A stretch of DNA of 64,000 nucleotides from Trinickia dinghuensis (lineage in GTDB: Bacteria; Pseudomonadota; Gammaproteobacteria; Burkholderiales; Burkholderiaceae), in assembly GCF_003367175.1 (NCBI RefSeq), contig NZ_QRGA01000008.1, positions 186,001 through 250,000 of the forward strand, read 5' to 3'. The position numbers and the translations under genes are program-made. Of the stretch, positions 55,425 through 64,000 are shown piece after piece. The notes beneath the pieces were generated by a model. It was not told the origin of the DNA and ran no database searches. It saw nothing but the letters and a program-made list of their open reading frames with translations. How positions within the stretch are numbered: the stretch's first letter is position 1; each line of letters opens with the position of its first letter.

Positions 55425-58400
55425 TCAATTCGTTGACTTCCCGCCCTGCGCGGCAGCCGCGCCGACGACGGAATGCACCATGCGGCGCGCCTGCAACAGC
55501 TTTCCGACCGGACCGGCCTCGCGCAACTGCGCGGAAAACGCGGGGCGTCCGGTGTTCATGCCGTGCGGTTCAGGCGTGGCATGCCGCGGCCCGTGCGCTC
55601 CGTGCCGCGTGCCGCCGTCGTGTCCACGGACCACCGGATGCGACGCCTTCGCCGCAGCATCCGCGTGAGAAAGCAGCTGTTCGAGATCCTTCGATTCACG
55701 CCCCACGGTGATCTGGAACGTGGCTTGAGCCTGGTTGCCGAACTGATCGTGCGCGACGATCTCGACCTCCACCGTGCCGTGCGAGCCGGCCGGCGGCGTC
55801 CCCTCGAACGTCAGGTTGCGTGAATCGAACGTGAGCCACGGCGGGAGCGGCACGCCGCCCGGCATGCGCGCCTCGTATTGAAGCTCGGCGTTCGGATAGG
55901 TATCGCTGAACAGGTCCGACGGCACCGCGATGACCGCCTGCTGCTGCTCGACGACGAAGCGATTGCCCATCGACCCCGTCAGCCACACTTGCGGAATGAT
56001 CGGTTCGCCGTAGAGATTGGCCTGATAGCCGCGCTCTTCGGCCGGCGGCACCGCGCCGTCGTCGGGGAACTGCTGAACCGGCGACGAGGCGAACGGGTTG
56101 CTCGGATCGAGCTGGCCACCGAACTTGTTGTAGTCGTTCGGCGCGTTGAAGTCCGGGATCGGCTCGGTCTGATCCGTCAGGACGACACGGTCCGTCGGCT
56201 TGATTTGCGCCGTCAACGCAAGGGTTGCCGCGCTGTAGGGCGACGAGCCGCCGACCGCGCCGAGATTGAAGCCCGGCATATCGGTGATGGGCGCCGGGCC
56301 CGAGCTGTCGATGAGCCGCACCGACAGCGCGCCCGGCGTCTGGCTGTACGTTCCGGACGGCAGGAACCGCACGCTGTCGGTTGCCGAGATCACGACTGCG
56401 TTGCTGTCGCTCAAACCGTTCGCGGGGATGCTCGTCCACGTCTTGCCGCCGTCGCTCGAATATTGCCAGGCGCCTTGATTCGCACTCGCGCCGTTGCCGA
56501 CGATCGCGATGCCCGCCAACGTGTTCGCCACGGAGCCGGTCGGATTCGAGGCACTCTGCTGCTGATCGGCACTATCGTTGAAGTCGCTGCCGAAGAGCGT
56601 CGTGACCGACGTACCCGCCGGATTTTGGTCGTTTTGGTTGACCGTGCCGACCGTCGCCGTGCCGCTGGCGATAGGCGCGTCGTTGACCGGCGTGATGTGG
56701 ATGCCGAGCGCGACCGTCTGCGCGCTCACGGCCGTCGATCCGCCGTTGTTGGCGCCCGATACGTCCACGCCGGCAATGACCCCATCCGTTACCGCCAGCT
56801 GCGCACCCGTTACGGTGGCCGTCACCGACGTATTCGACGAATCGATGAGACGCGTCGTCAACTGCCCCGGCACGCCGTTGAAGTCCGGCGCCGGGATGAA
56901 ACGCAGATCGGCCGACGACGACAGCACCAGCGCATTCGAATCGGACAGCCCCGTCGTGGCAATGGTGTGCCACGTTGCGCCGTTGTCCGTCGAATACTGC
57001 CAGCTGCCCGTGGTGGGATCAGCGGCGTTGCCCGTGATCGCCACGCCCGCCAGCGTGTTCGCCACCGAGCCCGTCGGATTCGAGCCACTCTGCTGCTGGT
57101 CTGCGCTGTCGTCGAAATGCGAGCCGAACAGCGTGCCCACCGATTGCAGCGGCGGTGCCGTCGTGTCCTCGGGGATCGTCGGCATCGTCGCGCTGCCCGA
57201 TGCGATCGGCGCATCGTTGACCGGCGTGACGTCGATGCCCAGTGCGACCGTCTGCGCGCTGACCGCGGTCGAGCCGCCGTTGTGCGCGCCCGATACGTCT
57301 ACACCCTCGATAGCCACGTCCGTCGCCGCGAGCTGCGCGCCCGTGACCGTCGCCGTTACCGCCGTGTTCGACGAATCGATGACGCGCGTCGTCAGTTGCC
57401 CCGGCACGCCGTTGAAGTCCGGCGCCGGGATGAAACGCAGCTCGGCCGTCGAAGACAGCACCAGTGCGTTCGAGTCGGACAGCCCCGCCGTCGCGATCGT
57501 GTGCCACGTTGCGCCGTTATCGGTCGAATACTGCCAGCTGCCGGTGGCCGGATCCGCGGCATTGCCGGTAATCGCGACGCCCGCCAGGGTGTTCGCCACC
57601 GAGCCCGTCGGGTTCGAAGCAGTTTGCTGCTGATCGTCGCTGTCGTTGAAGTGCGAGCCGAACAGCGAGCCCACCGTTTGCGCCGCCGGCGCGGTCGTAT
57701 CCTCGGGGATGGTCGGCATCGTCGCACTGCCCGAGCCGATCGGCGCATCGTTGACCGGCGTAACGTCGATGCCGAGCGCGACCGTCTGCGCACTCACGGC
57801 GGTCGAGCCGCCGTTGTTGGCGCCCGATACGTCCACGCCAGCGATCGCCACGTCCGTCGCGGCGAGCTGCGCACCCGTCACTGTTGCCGTCACCGCCGTA
57901 TTCGACGAATCGATGACGCGCGTCGTCAGTTGCCCCGGCTCGCCGTTGAAGTCCGGTGTCGGCACGAAGCGCAGTTCCGCCGTCGAAGACAGCACGAGCG
58001 CATTCGAATCGGACAGCCCCGCCGTCGCGATCGTATGCCACGTCGTGCCGTTATCGGTCGAGTACTGCCAGCTGCCCGTGCTCGGATCCGCCGCGTTGCC
58101 CGTGATCGCCACACCCGCCAGCGTGTTCGCCACCGAGCCCGTCGGATTCGATGCGGTTTGCTGCTGATCCGCGCTGTCGTCGAAGTGCGAGCCGAACAGC
58201 GTGCCCACGGTCTGCGGCGCCGGTGCGGTCGTATCTTCGGGGATGGCCGGCATCGTCGCACCACCCGAGCCGATCGGCGCGTCGTTGACCGCCGTGACGG
58301 CAACGCCTACGGTGACGGTCTGCGCACTGACCGCCGTCGATCCGCCGTTATTCACGCCCGATACGTCCACGCTGGAAATGGCCACGTCCGTCGCGGCGAG

Positions 58401-61400
58401 CTGCGCGCCCGTCACCGTCGCCGTCACCGCGGTGTTCGACGAATCGATGACGCGCGTCGTCAACTGCCCCGGCACGCCGTTGAAGTCCGGCGCCGGGATG
58501 AAACGCAGATCGGCCGACGACGACAGCACGAGCGCATTCGAATCGGACAGCCCCGTCGTGGCAATGGTGTGCCACGTTGCGCCGTTGTCCGTCGAATACT
58601 GCCAGCTGCCCGTGGTGGGATCAGCGGCGTTGCCCGTGATCGCCACGCCCGCCAGCGTGTTCGCCACCGAGCCCGTCGGATTCGAGCCACTCTGCTGCTG
58701 GTCTGCGCTGTCGTTGAAATGCGAGCCGAACAGCGTGCCCACCGATTGCAGCGGCGGCGCGATCGTATCCTCCGGCATCGTTATCGACACGCTGCCCGAT
58801 GCGATCGGCGCATCGTTGACCGGCGTGACGTCGATGCCGAGCGCAACCGTCTGCGCGCTGACCGCGGTCGAGCCGCCGTTGTTGGCGCCCGATACGTCCA
58901 CGCCTGCAATGGCCACGTCCGTCGCCGCGAGCTGCGCGCCCGAGACCGTCGCCGTCACTGCCGTATTCGACGAATCGATCACGCGCGTCGTCAGTTGCCC
59001 CGGCACGCCGTTGAAGTCGGCCGTGGGGATGAAACGCACCTCGGCCGTCGACGACAACACGAGGGCATTCGAATCCGACAGCCCTGTCGTCGCGATCGTG
59101 TGCCACGTCGTGCCGTTGTCGGTCGAATATTGCCAGCTGCCCGTGCTCGGATCGGCCGCGTTACCCGTGATCGCCACGCCCGCCAGCGTGTTCGCCACCG
59201 AGCCCGTCGGGTTCGACGCGGTTTGCTGCTGATCGGCGCTATCGTTGAAGTGCGAGCCGAACAGCGTGCCCACCGTTTGCAGTGCCGGTGCCGTCGTGTC
59301 CTCGGGGATCGCCGGCATCTGAGCGCTGCCGGAGCCGATCGGTGCATCGTTGACCGGCGTGACAACGATGCCGAGTGCGACCGTCTGCGCACTCACGGCC
59401 GTCGAGCCGCCGTTGTGCGCGCCCGATACGTCCACGCCTGCGATCGCCACGTCCGTCGCGGCGAGCTGCGCCCCCGTCACCGTCGCCGTTACCGCCGTGT
59501 TCGACGAATCGATCACGCGCGTCGTCAATTGGCCCGGTGCGCCGTTGAAGTCGGCTGTGGGAATGAAACGCACCTCGGCCGTCGACGACAACACGAGCGC
59601 ATTCGAATCCGACAACCCCGTCGTCGCGATCGTGTGCCACGTCGTGCCGTTGTCGGTCGAATATTGCCAGCTGCCCGTGCTCGGATCCGCGGCATTGCCC
59701 GTAATGGCAATGCCTGCCAGCGTGTTCGCCACTGACCCTGTCGGATTCGAGACACTTTGCTGCTGATCGGCGCTGTCGTCGAAGTGCGATGCGAACAGCG
59801 AGCCCACCGTCTGCGGCGCCGGCGCGGTCGTATCCTCGGGGATGGTCGGCATCGTCGCGCTGCCCGAGCCGATCGGCGCGTCGTTGACGGCCGCGACTTG
59901 AAGCGGAATCGTCTCCTGCGCCGACGAATAGGCCGACGCCGCCGTATTGATCCCCTGCCCGAACGTGCCGGTGGTCGGCAATGCCGAGATCGCGCCGTTC
60001 GCCACGCCGTCGAACTGGTCCCACGCGCGGAACGTCAGCGCGTTGTTCACAGCCCCGTTCCAATCCGGCGTACCGGGCTCGAAGTAAATCCGCGTGTTGC
60101 CGTCTGCAACGAGATGCAGTGCGTTGCCCTGCGAGATCGCCGTCATGCCTTGGCCGGCGAACGCTGTCCAATGCGCGCCGTTGTCGGTCGAGTACCACCA
60201 GGTGCCTTCGGTCGTATCGGCACCCGTGATGGCGACGCCCGTCGGCCCCGGCACCTGGCCGTCGTGCGCATTCGCGCCGTCGGTGTCGGTGACGTTACCG
60301 TTGCCCGTCAACTGCGAGACAAGCATGCCGACCTGTCCGGACGGCACACCGTTGTCTTCGACGGAAGTCGCCGTCACGGGCAGATCGTTGAGGATCGGCG
60401 AATCGTTCGTGGCCACGACGTCGACCGTCGACACGGCTGCCGTCGTCGTCGCATGCGTGACGTTGTCCGTGACCGAGATCGTGACGGCGCGCGCCGTCGT
60501 GATCGGCGTATCGCTCGTGTCGTAGTAGCTGATCGCGCGCAGCGCGCTCTGCACCGTCGCCGCGCTGAGGTTCGTGCCCGTCAGCGTCATCGTGCCGGTC
60601 GCCGAGTTGAAGCTTGCCGTCACCCCGGACGGCAGCGTGCCCGTCACCACGAGCACGTCCTCGCCCGGCCGGTAGTTGCCGCTGATCTGCAACGTCGCGC
60701 CGGAGAACGTATCGGAGCTCGTCACCGTGACGGACGGATCGACGGCGACAGCCACGGCCGCCGGCGACGAATCGTTCGGCTCGGTGAACGTGGCCGACGA
60801 CGAACTCGCGCCGGGCACCTCGTTCACGGTGACGAACACCGGCGCGCTGGTCATATCGCCGCCCGTGCCTTGCGCGCCCGTGACGTTGTGATCGTCGAGC
60901 GTCGCGCCGATCTGGATGCCCGTGCTGACGGTGCCCGTATCGGTGCTCGAGTACGCCAGATTGTCGAGCACCTCGCCCACCGTCGTGGCGGTTGCGCCCG
61001 CGCTGAAGGTGATCGACAGCTTGCCGGCGCTCTGCGTGTACGTGCCGACGGTCGTGCCGTTATAGGTCACGGTGCCGCCCGCGAGCGCGAGCTGGCCGAC
61101 TGCCGCGAACACGTCGGTCGCGCTCGGCGCGGCCGTGCCGCCGCTGTATCGCTGCAGCGTGAGCGTCGTGCCGCTGTAATCGCCGCCCAGCGCGTCGAGC
61201 TGCGTGTCGCTGATCGAGGCGCCCGGCCCCGATAGGCGTACCGCCGCCCCGCCTTCGACGTACGAATCGGCATTGCCGCCCCACCCCGCGATCGCGGGTG
61301 CCGTATCGGGCGTCTGATAGGAGAAGTTGACGTTCGCATGCGCGTCGCCGTTCGCCGTGAACGACGCCGAAGCCGGGCTGCCCGTCACGGCGTTGCCGTC

Positions 61401-64000
61401 GTTATAGACGAGCGTCTCGTTGGCCGGCAGGCCGCCGCTGCCCGCGCCGGGCAGCGAGATGACGACGGTGCCTTGCGGCAGCGCGCCGAACGTGTAGGTG
61501 CCGTCGGCTGCCGTCGTCGTCGTTTCGGTGATGATGGTGCCGCCTGCTTCGGTGACGGTGGCCGTAACCGTGATTCCGCCCAGCGCCGTGTCGGCCGAGC
61601 CGCCCGAGGTCGCGTAGGTCGTCGGGTCATTGCCGAGGTCCTGCCAGACGCGGCCCGAGGCGGTCCCGATTTGCGTCGTCGCCGTCGCGCGGTACGAGTC
61701 GGGCGCACCGACGGACGAATCGAAGTCGCGCGGGCCCGTGGCCGCGCCGACCGCGCCCGCCGTCGAGCCGTTGAACGTCTGCTGTCCGGACAGGCTCTGC
61801 CAGACCACGGAGGCCGTGTCGTTCTGCACCGTATGCCCAGGCGCAACCTGAACCGTGTAGGTGATGACCTCGCTGCCGCCCGCCGCCAACTGCCCCATCG
61901 CGTAGTTCAGATCGCTCGCCGTCGTAGCGGCTTGATCCGCGCCGCCGATGCCGTTGCCGGTCGAACTGACGAAGGTGACGTTGCTCTCGTTCGTCGCGGC
62001 GGGATCGTCGACCACGACGTTGTATGCGGTCGATCCGCCCGTGTTCTGGACGGTGAGCTGATAGGTGACCGTGCCCGTCGCATTGTCCACGGCGGTGGCC
62101 GTCTTCGAGATCGTCACGCTGGGTTCTTCGACCGACACGTTCACGGTGTTGGACGTCGTGCCGCCCGCCGTGACCGATGCCGCCAGCGCGGCCGCGCCTT
62201 GCACGTTCGAGGTAACGTTCGCCACCACCACGTTGAATTGGACGAGGACGTAGTTGCCGAGCGCCGAGCCGTCGTTGTTGCTCAGGGTCGAGAGATTGAC
62301 GGTGACGTTGCTGCCCGACGTCGACACGTCGTTCGACGGCAGCAGGCTCGTCGGCTTGAACGTGGCGACGTTGCCGGCCGTCGTCGTCCCCGTGGCCGGA
62401 CTGACGTAGTTGGCACCGCCCGAATTGCCGTCCTGGTACTGCGCGACCCCCGACAGCGAGCCATCGCTCGAGACCAGATCGCCGTTCGGGCTGACGAACG
62501 CGATCCTAGCGCTACCGTCGTTGAGGTACTGGAGCCCCGGCGGCAGCGTGAAGTTCAGCGTCGTGGGGTTGGCGCCTTCGGGAACCTGAACGTAGGCGTG
62601 CAGCGTCACGATCTCGCCGACGGTAGCGGCAACGGAAGTTTGCGTGTTCGTCTGCGACGGCGTGTGAACCGTGTCGGTGTTGTTCGACTCGCCCGTGATC
62701 GACAGCACGGGCGTGATCTGAGCGATCTTGACCGTGGTGCTCGCGGTGTCGGTGTACTTGTGTCCTTGTGCAACGCCCGGCTGCGAGAAATACGTGCCCG
62801 ACGTGCCGTCGTTCGGCGTGGCGACCGCCATCGACGTGCCGGCTGCCTGATTCGGGTTCACCGTCGCTTGGAACGTGAAGCTGGCCGTTTGGCCCGTCCC
62901 GAGCGACGTGAGTCCGATCGAAAGTCCCGACGTATCCGAAGTCGATCCGCCCGAGCCTCCGCTCAGGTAGGTCAACGAGCCGGGCACATAGGTCAAGCCC
63001 GACGGCAAGTTGACGAGATCCGCCAAGTCCTGCGCCGGTGCGTCGCCATTGTTCTTCAGCGTGACCGTGTAGGTCAGGTTCTCGTTACTGTAGACGGTGC
63101 CGTTGTTGGCGATCGTCGTGCCGCTGCCCGTATCCTTGACCGTGATGGTCTCGGCGACGCTGGGATCGACCTCGTGAATCGTCGCCGTCGCGGGGGGCGA
63201 AGTCTGCACGGAATCGTAGTTGATGACGACGCTGTTCGTGCGCGCGGTGTGGTCGGCCGGTGTGTCGGTCGACGTCAAGGTCGCCGTATAGACAAGCGTG
63301 ATCGTGCCGTTCGTATCGACCTGGTTGTTCGTCAGCGAACTGCCGAGATCGAACGTGAGCGTGCTGCCCGATACGGTTGCCGTCACCCCGGCAGGGCCGC
63401 CCGGCGAGCTGACGCCGCTGCTGAACGTCACCGAATTGAGGCTGCCGAACGTCATCCCGGCAGGGATCGAGTCGGTCAGCGTGACGTCGTGCGCGCCGTT
63501 GTCCGTCGTGCCCTGCGGCAAGGCGACCGTAATCGTATAAGTGACGGTCTCGCCGAGCGCGATGTTGTTGCTGCCCGTAAGCGGAACATCGCCCGTATCG
63601 CTCGCGCCCGAAACCGTCTTCGTCACGGTCGGGGCCGACAGGTTGATGATGCCCGTATCCGCAAGCGCGGCCGCATTCTCGCCGACCGGCTGCGCCGCCG
63701 CGCCCGAACCCGACACGAAGCCGTTGCCGCTCGAGACGCCGCCGGCCACGCTCGCCCAGTTGACGACGTTCCCCGCGACCGTGAGCGTGTCGCCCGTCTC
63801 CTGCGCCGTCGGCAGTTTCAAGTCGTAGACGACGTAGACGTTGTCGTGCGCGGCGATCGACGAATTCAGCTGCACCCCGCCCGCGGCGAAGTACTGCGCG
63901 GCCGTCACGCCCGAGTCGATCTGCACGCCGGACGAGTTGTAGATCGCGAAGTTCTGCACGTCGCTCGTCGAGAATCCCGACGGCAGCGTGCCCTGAACCG
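55425..64000 (-). CDS. Giant repetitive surface/adhesin protein (5' end outside window)
   Basis: The frame is open to the right edge, giving at least 2,857 residues. In translation order it shows several DUF11-type repeats with isopeptide-like TKTVSGASD and EVTYTITVALP segments (64000 to about 61700), an SdrD-B/Cna-B-like domain (SGRVWQDLGND, about 61650-61320), cadherin-like repeats beginning NDSPIL (60400) and six near-identical 178-residue repeats starting NDAPI. A diverged seventh copy follows, then a CADG/Ig-like domain (about 56000-55700). The tail is His/Pro/Gly-rich (SHPVVRGHDGGTRHGAHG). No RTX nonapeptides are seen. It is probably a cell-surface or secreted adhesin exported by the downstream genes. 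Confidence 0.85.
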   Translation of the reverse strand, partial: VQGTLPSGFSTSDVQNFAIYNSSGVQIDSGVTAAQYFAAGGVQLNSSIAAHDNVYVVYDLKLPTAQETGDTLTVAGNVVNWASVAGGVSSGNGFVSGSGAAAQPVGENAAALADTGIINLSAPTVTKTVSGASDTGDVPLTGSNNIALGETVTYTITVALPQGTTDNGAHDVTLTDSIPAGMTFGSLNSVTFSSGVSSPGGPAGVTATVSGSTLTFDLGSSLTNNQVDTNGTITLVYTATLTSTDTPADHTARTNSVVINYDSVQTSPPATATIHEVDPSVAETITVKDTGSGTTIANNGTVYSNENLTYTVTLKNNGDAPAQDLADLVNLPSGLTYVPGSLTYLSGGSGGSTSDTSGLSIGLTSLGTGQTASFTFQATVNPNQAAGTSMAVATPNDGTSGTYFSQPGVAQGHKYTDTASTTVKIAQITPVLSITGESNNTDTVHTPSQTNTQTSVAATVGEIVTLHAYVQVPEGANPTTLNFTLPPGLQYLNDGSARIAFVSPNGDLVSSDGSLSGVAQYQDGNSGGANYVSPATGTTTAGNVATFKPTSLLPSNDVSTSGSNVTVNLSTLSNNDGSALGNYVLVQFNVVVANVTSNVQGAAALAASVTAGGTTSNTVNVSVEEPSVTISKTATAVDNATGTVTYQLTVQNTGGSTAYNVVVDDPAATNESNVTFVSSTGNGIGGADQAATTASDLNYAMGQLAAGGSEVITYTVQVAPGHTVQNDTASVVWQSLSGQQTFNGSTAGAVGAATGPRDFDSSVGAPDSYRATATTQIGTASGRVWQDLGNDPTTYATSGGSADTALGGITVTATVTEAGGTIITETTTTAADGTYTFGALPQGTVVISLPGAGSGGLPANETLVYNDGNAVTGSPASASFTANGDAHANVNFSYQTPDTAPAIAGWGGNADSYVEGGAAVRLSGPGASISDTQLDALGGDYSGTTLTLQRYSGGTAAPSATDVFAAVGQLALAGGTVTYNGTTVGTYTQSAGKLSITFSAGATATTVGEVLDNLAYSSTDTGTVSTGIQIGATLDDHNVTGAQGTGGDMTSAPVFVTVNEVPGASSSSATFTEPNDSSPAAVAVAVDPSVTVTSSDTFSGATLQISGNYRPGEDVLVVTGTLPSGVTASFNSATGTMTLTGTNLSAATVQSALRAISYYDTSDTPITTARAVTISVTDNVTHATTTAAVSTVDVVATNDSPILNDLPVTATSVEDNGVPSGQVGMLVSQLTGNGNVTDTDGANAHDGQVPGPTGVAITGADTTEGTWWYSTDNGAHWTAFAGQGMTAISQGNALHLVADGNTRIYFEPGTPDWNGAVNNALTFRAWDQFDGVANGAISALPTTGTFGQGINTAASAYSSAQETIPLQVAAVNDAPIGSGSATMPTIPEDTTAPAPQTVGSLFASHFDDSADQQQSVSNPTGSVANTLAGIAITGNAADPSTGSWQYSTDNGTTWHTIATTGLSDSNALVLSSTAEVRFIPTADFNGAPGQLTTRVIDSSNTAVTATVTGAQLAATDVAIAGVDVSGAHNGGSTAVSAQTVALGIVVTPVNDAPIGSGSAQMPAIPEDTTAPALQTVGTLFGSHFNDSADQQQTASNPTGSVANTLAGVAITGNAADPSTGSWQYSTDNGTTWHTIATTGLSDSNALVLSSTAEVRFIPTADFNGVPGQLTTRVIDSSNTAVTATVSGAQLAATDVAIAGVDVSGANNGGSTAVSAQTVALGIDVTPVNDAPIASGSVSITMPEDTIAPPLQSVGTLFGSHFNDSADQQQSGSNPTGSVANTLAGVAITGNAADPTTGSWQYSTDNGATWHTIATTGLSDSNALVLSSSADLRFIPAPDFNGVPGQLTTRVIDSSNTAVTATVTGAQLAATDVAISSVDVSGVNNGGSTAVSAQTVTVGVAVTAVNDAPIGSGGATMPAIPEDTTAPAPQTVGTLFGSHFDDSADQQQTASNPTGSVANTLAGVAITGNAADPSTGSWQYSTDNGTTWHTIATAGLSDSNALVLSSTAELRFVPTPDFNGEPGQLTTRVIDSSNTAVTATVTGAQLAATDVAIAGVDVSGANNGGSTAVSAQTVALGIDVTPVNDAPIGSGSATMPTIPEDTTAPAAQTVGSLFGSHFNDSDDQQQTASNPTGSVANTLAGVAITGNAADPATGSWQYSTDNGATWHTIATAGLSDSNALVLSSTAELRFIPAPDFNGVPGQLTTRVIDSSNTAVTATVTGAQLAATDVAIEGVDVSGAHNGGSTAVSAQTVALGIDVTPVNDAPIASGSATMPTIPEDTTAPPLQSVGTLFGSHFDDSADQQQSGSNPTGSVANTLAGVAITGNAADPTTGSWQYSTDNGATWHTIATTGLSDSNALVLSSSADLRFIPAPDFNGVPGQLTTRLIDSSNTSVTATVTGAQLAVTDGVIAGVDVSGANNGGSTAVSAQTVALGIHITPVNDAPIASGTATVGTVNQNDQNPAGTSVTTLFGSDFNDSADQQQSASNPTGSVANTLAGIAIVGNGASANQGAWQYSSDGGKTWTSIPANGLSDSNAVVISATDSVRFLPSGTYSQTPGALSVRLIDSSGPAPITDMPGFNLGAVGGSSPYSAATLALTAQIKPTDRVVLTDQTEPIPDFNAPNDYNKFGGQLDPSNPFASSPVQQFPDDGAVPPAEERGYQANLYGEPIIPQVWLTGSMGNRFVVEQQQAVIAVPSDLFSDTYPNAELQYEARMPGGVPLPPWLTFDSRNLTFEGTPPAGSHGTVEVEIVAHDQFGNQAQATFQITVGRESKDLEQLLSHADAAAKASHPVVRGHDGGTRHGAHGPRHATPEPHGMNTGRPAFSAQLREAGPVGKLLQARRMVHSVVGAAAAQGGKSTN
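56685..59885. repeat. Six tandem 533-bp coding repeats in the giant surface protein
   Basis: Six head-to-tail units of about 178 codons each start with NDAPI and share GSVANTLAGVAITGNAADP and GLSDSNALVLSS with few substitutions. Identity is high at nucleotide level. A diverged seventh unit lies at about 56200-56684. Such arrays change copy number by recombination and may be misassembled. Confidence 0.9.

Noticed and set aside
55878-59735. Very long plus-strand open frame (1,285 codons) opposite the giant surface protein
   Set aside because: Arg-rich, periodic translation is the antisense shadow of high-GC repeats in the real minus-strand gene.
56685-59885. CRISPR-like regular repeats
   Set aside because: The period is 533 bp and coding, in frame with a protein domain repeat; there are no spacers.

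Overview
The window is high-GC DNA, densely coded, with gene content typical of Burkholderiaceae in the Paraburkholderia/Caballeronia/Trinickia range. The evidence is the aerobic box benzoate pathway, the ssu sulfonate operon, glutathione-dependent formaldehyde detoxification, OmpC-type porins and ProQ/ComEA/YidB homologues with beta-proteobacterial features. The genus is an inference; no rRNA or tRNA gene was seen.

Layout. 1-4.6 kb: a c-di-GMP signalling operon (TonB-dependent receptor end, YfiR-like periplasmic protein, membrane GGDEF-EAL protein) converging on a Tat-exported clan GH-A glycosidase. 4.9-10.4 kb: small regulators, then a complete ssuADCBE-type sulfonate uptake and desulfonation operon. 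11-13 kb: ComEA-like, YidB-like and ProQ-like proteins. 13.2-18.6 kb: a LacI regulator with a divergent orphan sugar-binding protein, then a complete CUT2 (ribose-type) ABC transporter. 19.4-31.5 kb: an acetyltransferase, a LysR regulator and the full box cluster (boxA, boxB, boxC, boxR, DUF4863, boxD, benzoate-CoA ligase, alpha/beta hydrolase). Palindromes of the form GCAC-N4-GTGC lie at its two control regions. 31.5-34.8 kb: a decayed redoxin gene, then frmR, frmA, gfa and fghA with two FrmR-type operators. 34.9-46.7 kb: mixed metabolism and transport (acyltransferase, AraC regulator, acyl-CoA ligase, porin, MFS carrier, SDR, carboxylesterase, permease).

46.8-49.1 kb is a short accessory island whose composition looks less GC-rich. 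It carries a frameshifted Tlde1-like L,D-transpeptidase gene, a small membrane protein that could be its partner, a lone HEPN-type protein and a lipoprotein.

49.2-64 kb (running off the right edge) is one minus-strand operon: a giant repetitive surface protein (more than 2,850 residues in the window), a TolC-type outer membrane protein, a periplasmic adaptor, a GAF-like/HlyD fusion and a PqqD-like/M50 protease/HlyD fusion. It resembles a type I secretion locus in which no ABC exporter ATPase is visible and a membrane site-2-protease chimera sits instead. This is the strongest candidate in the window for a poorly described system.
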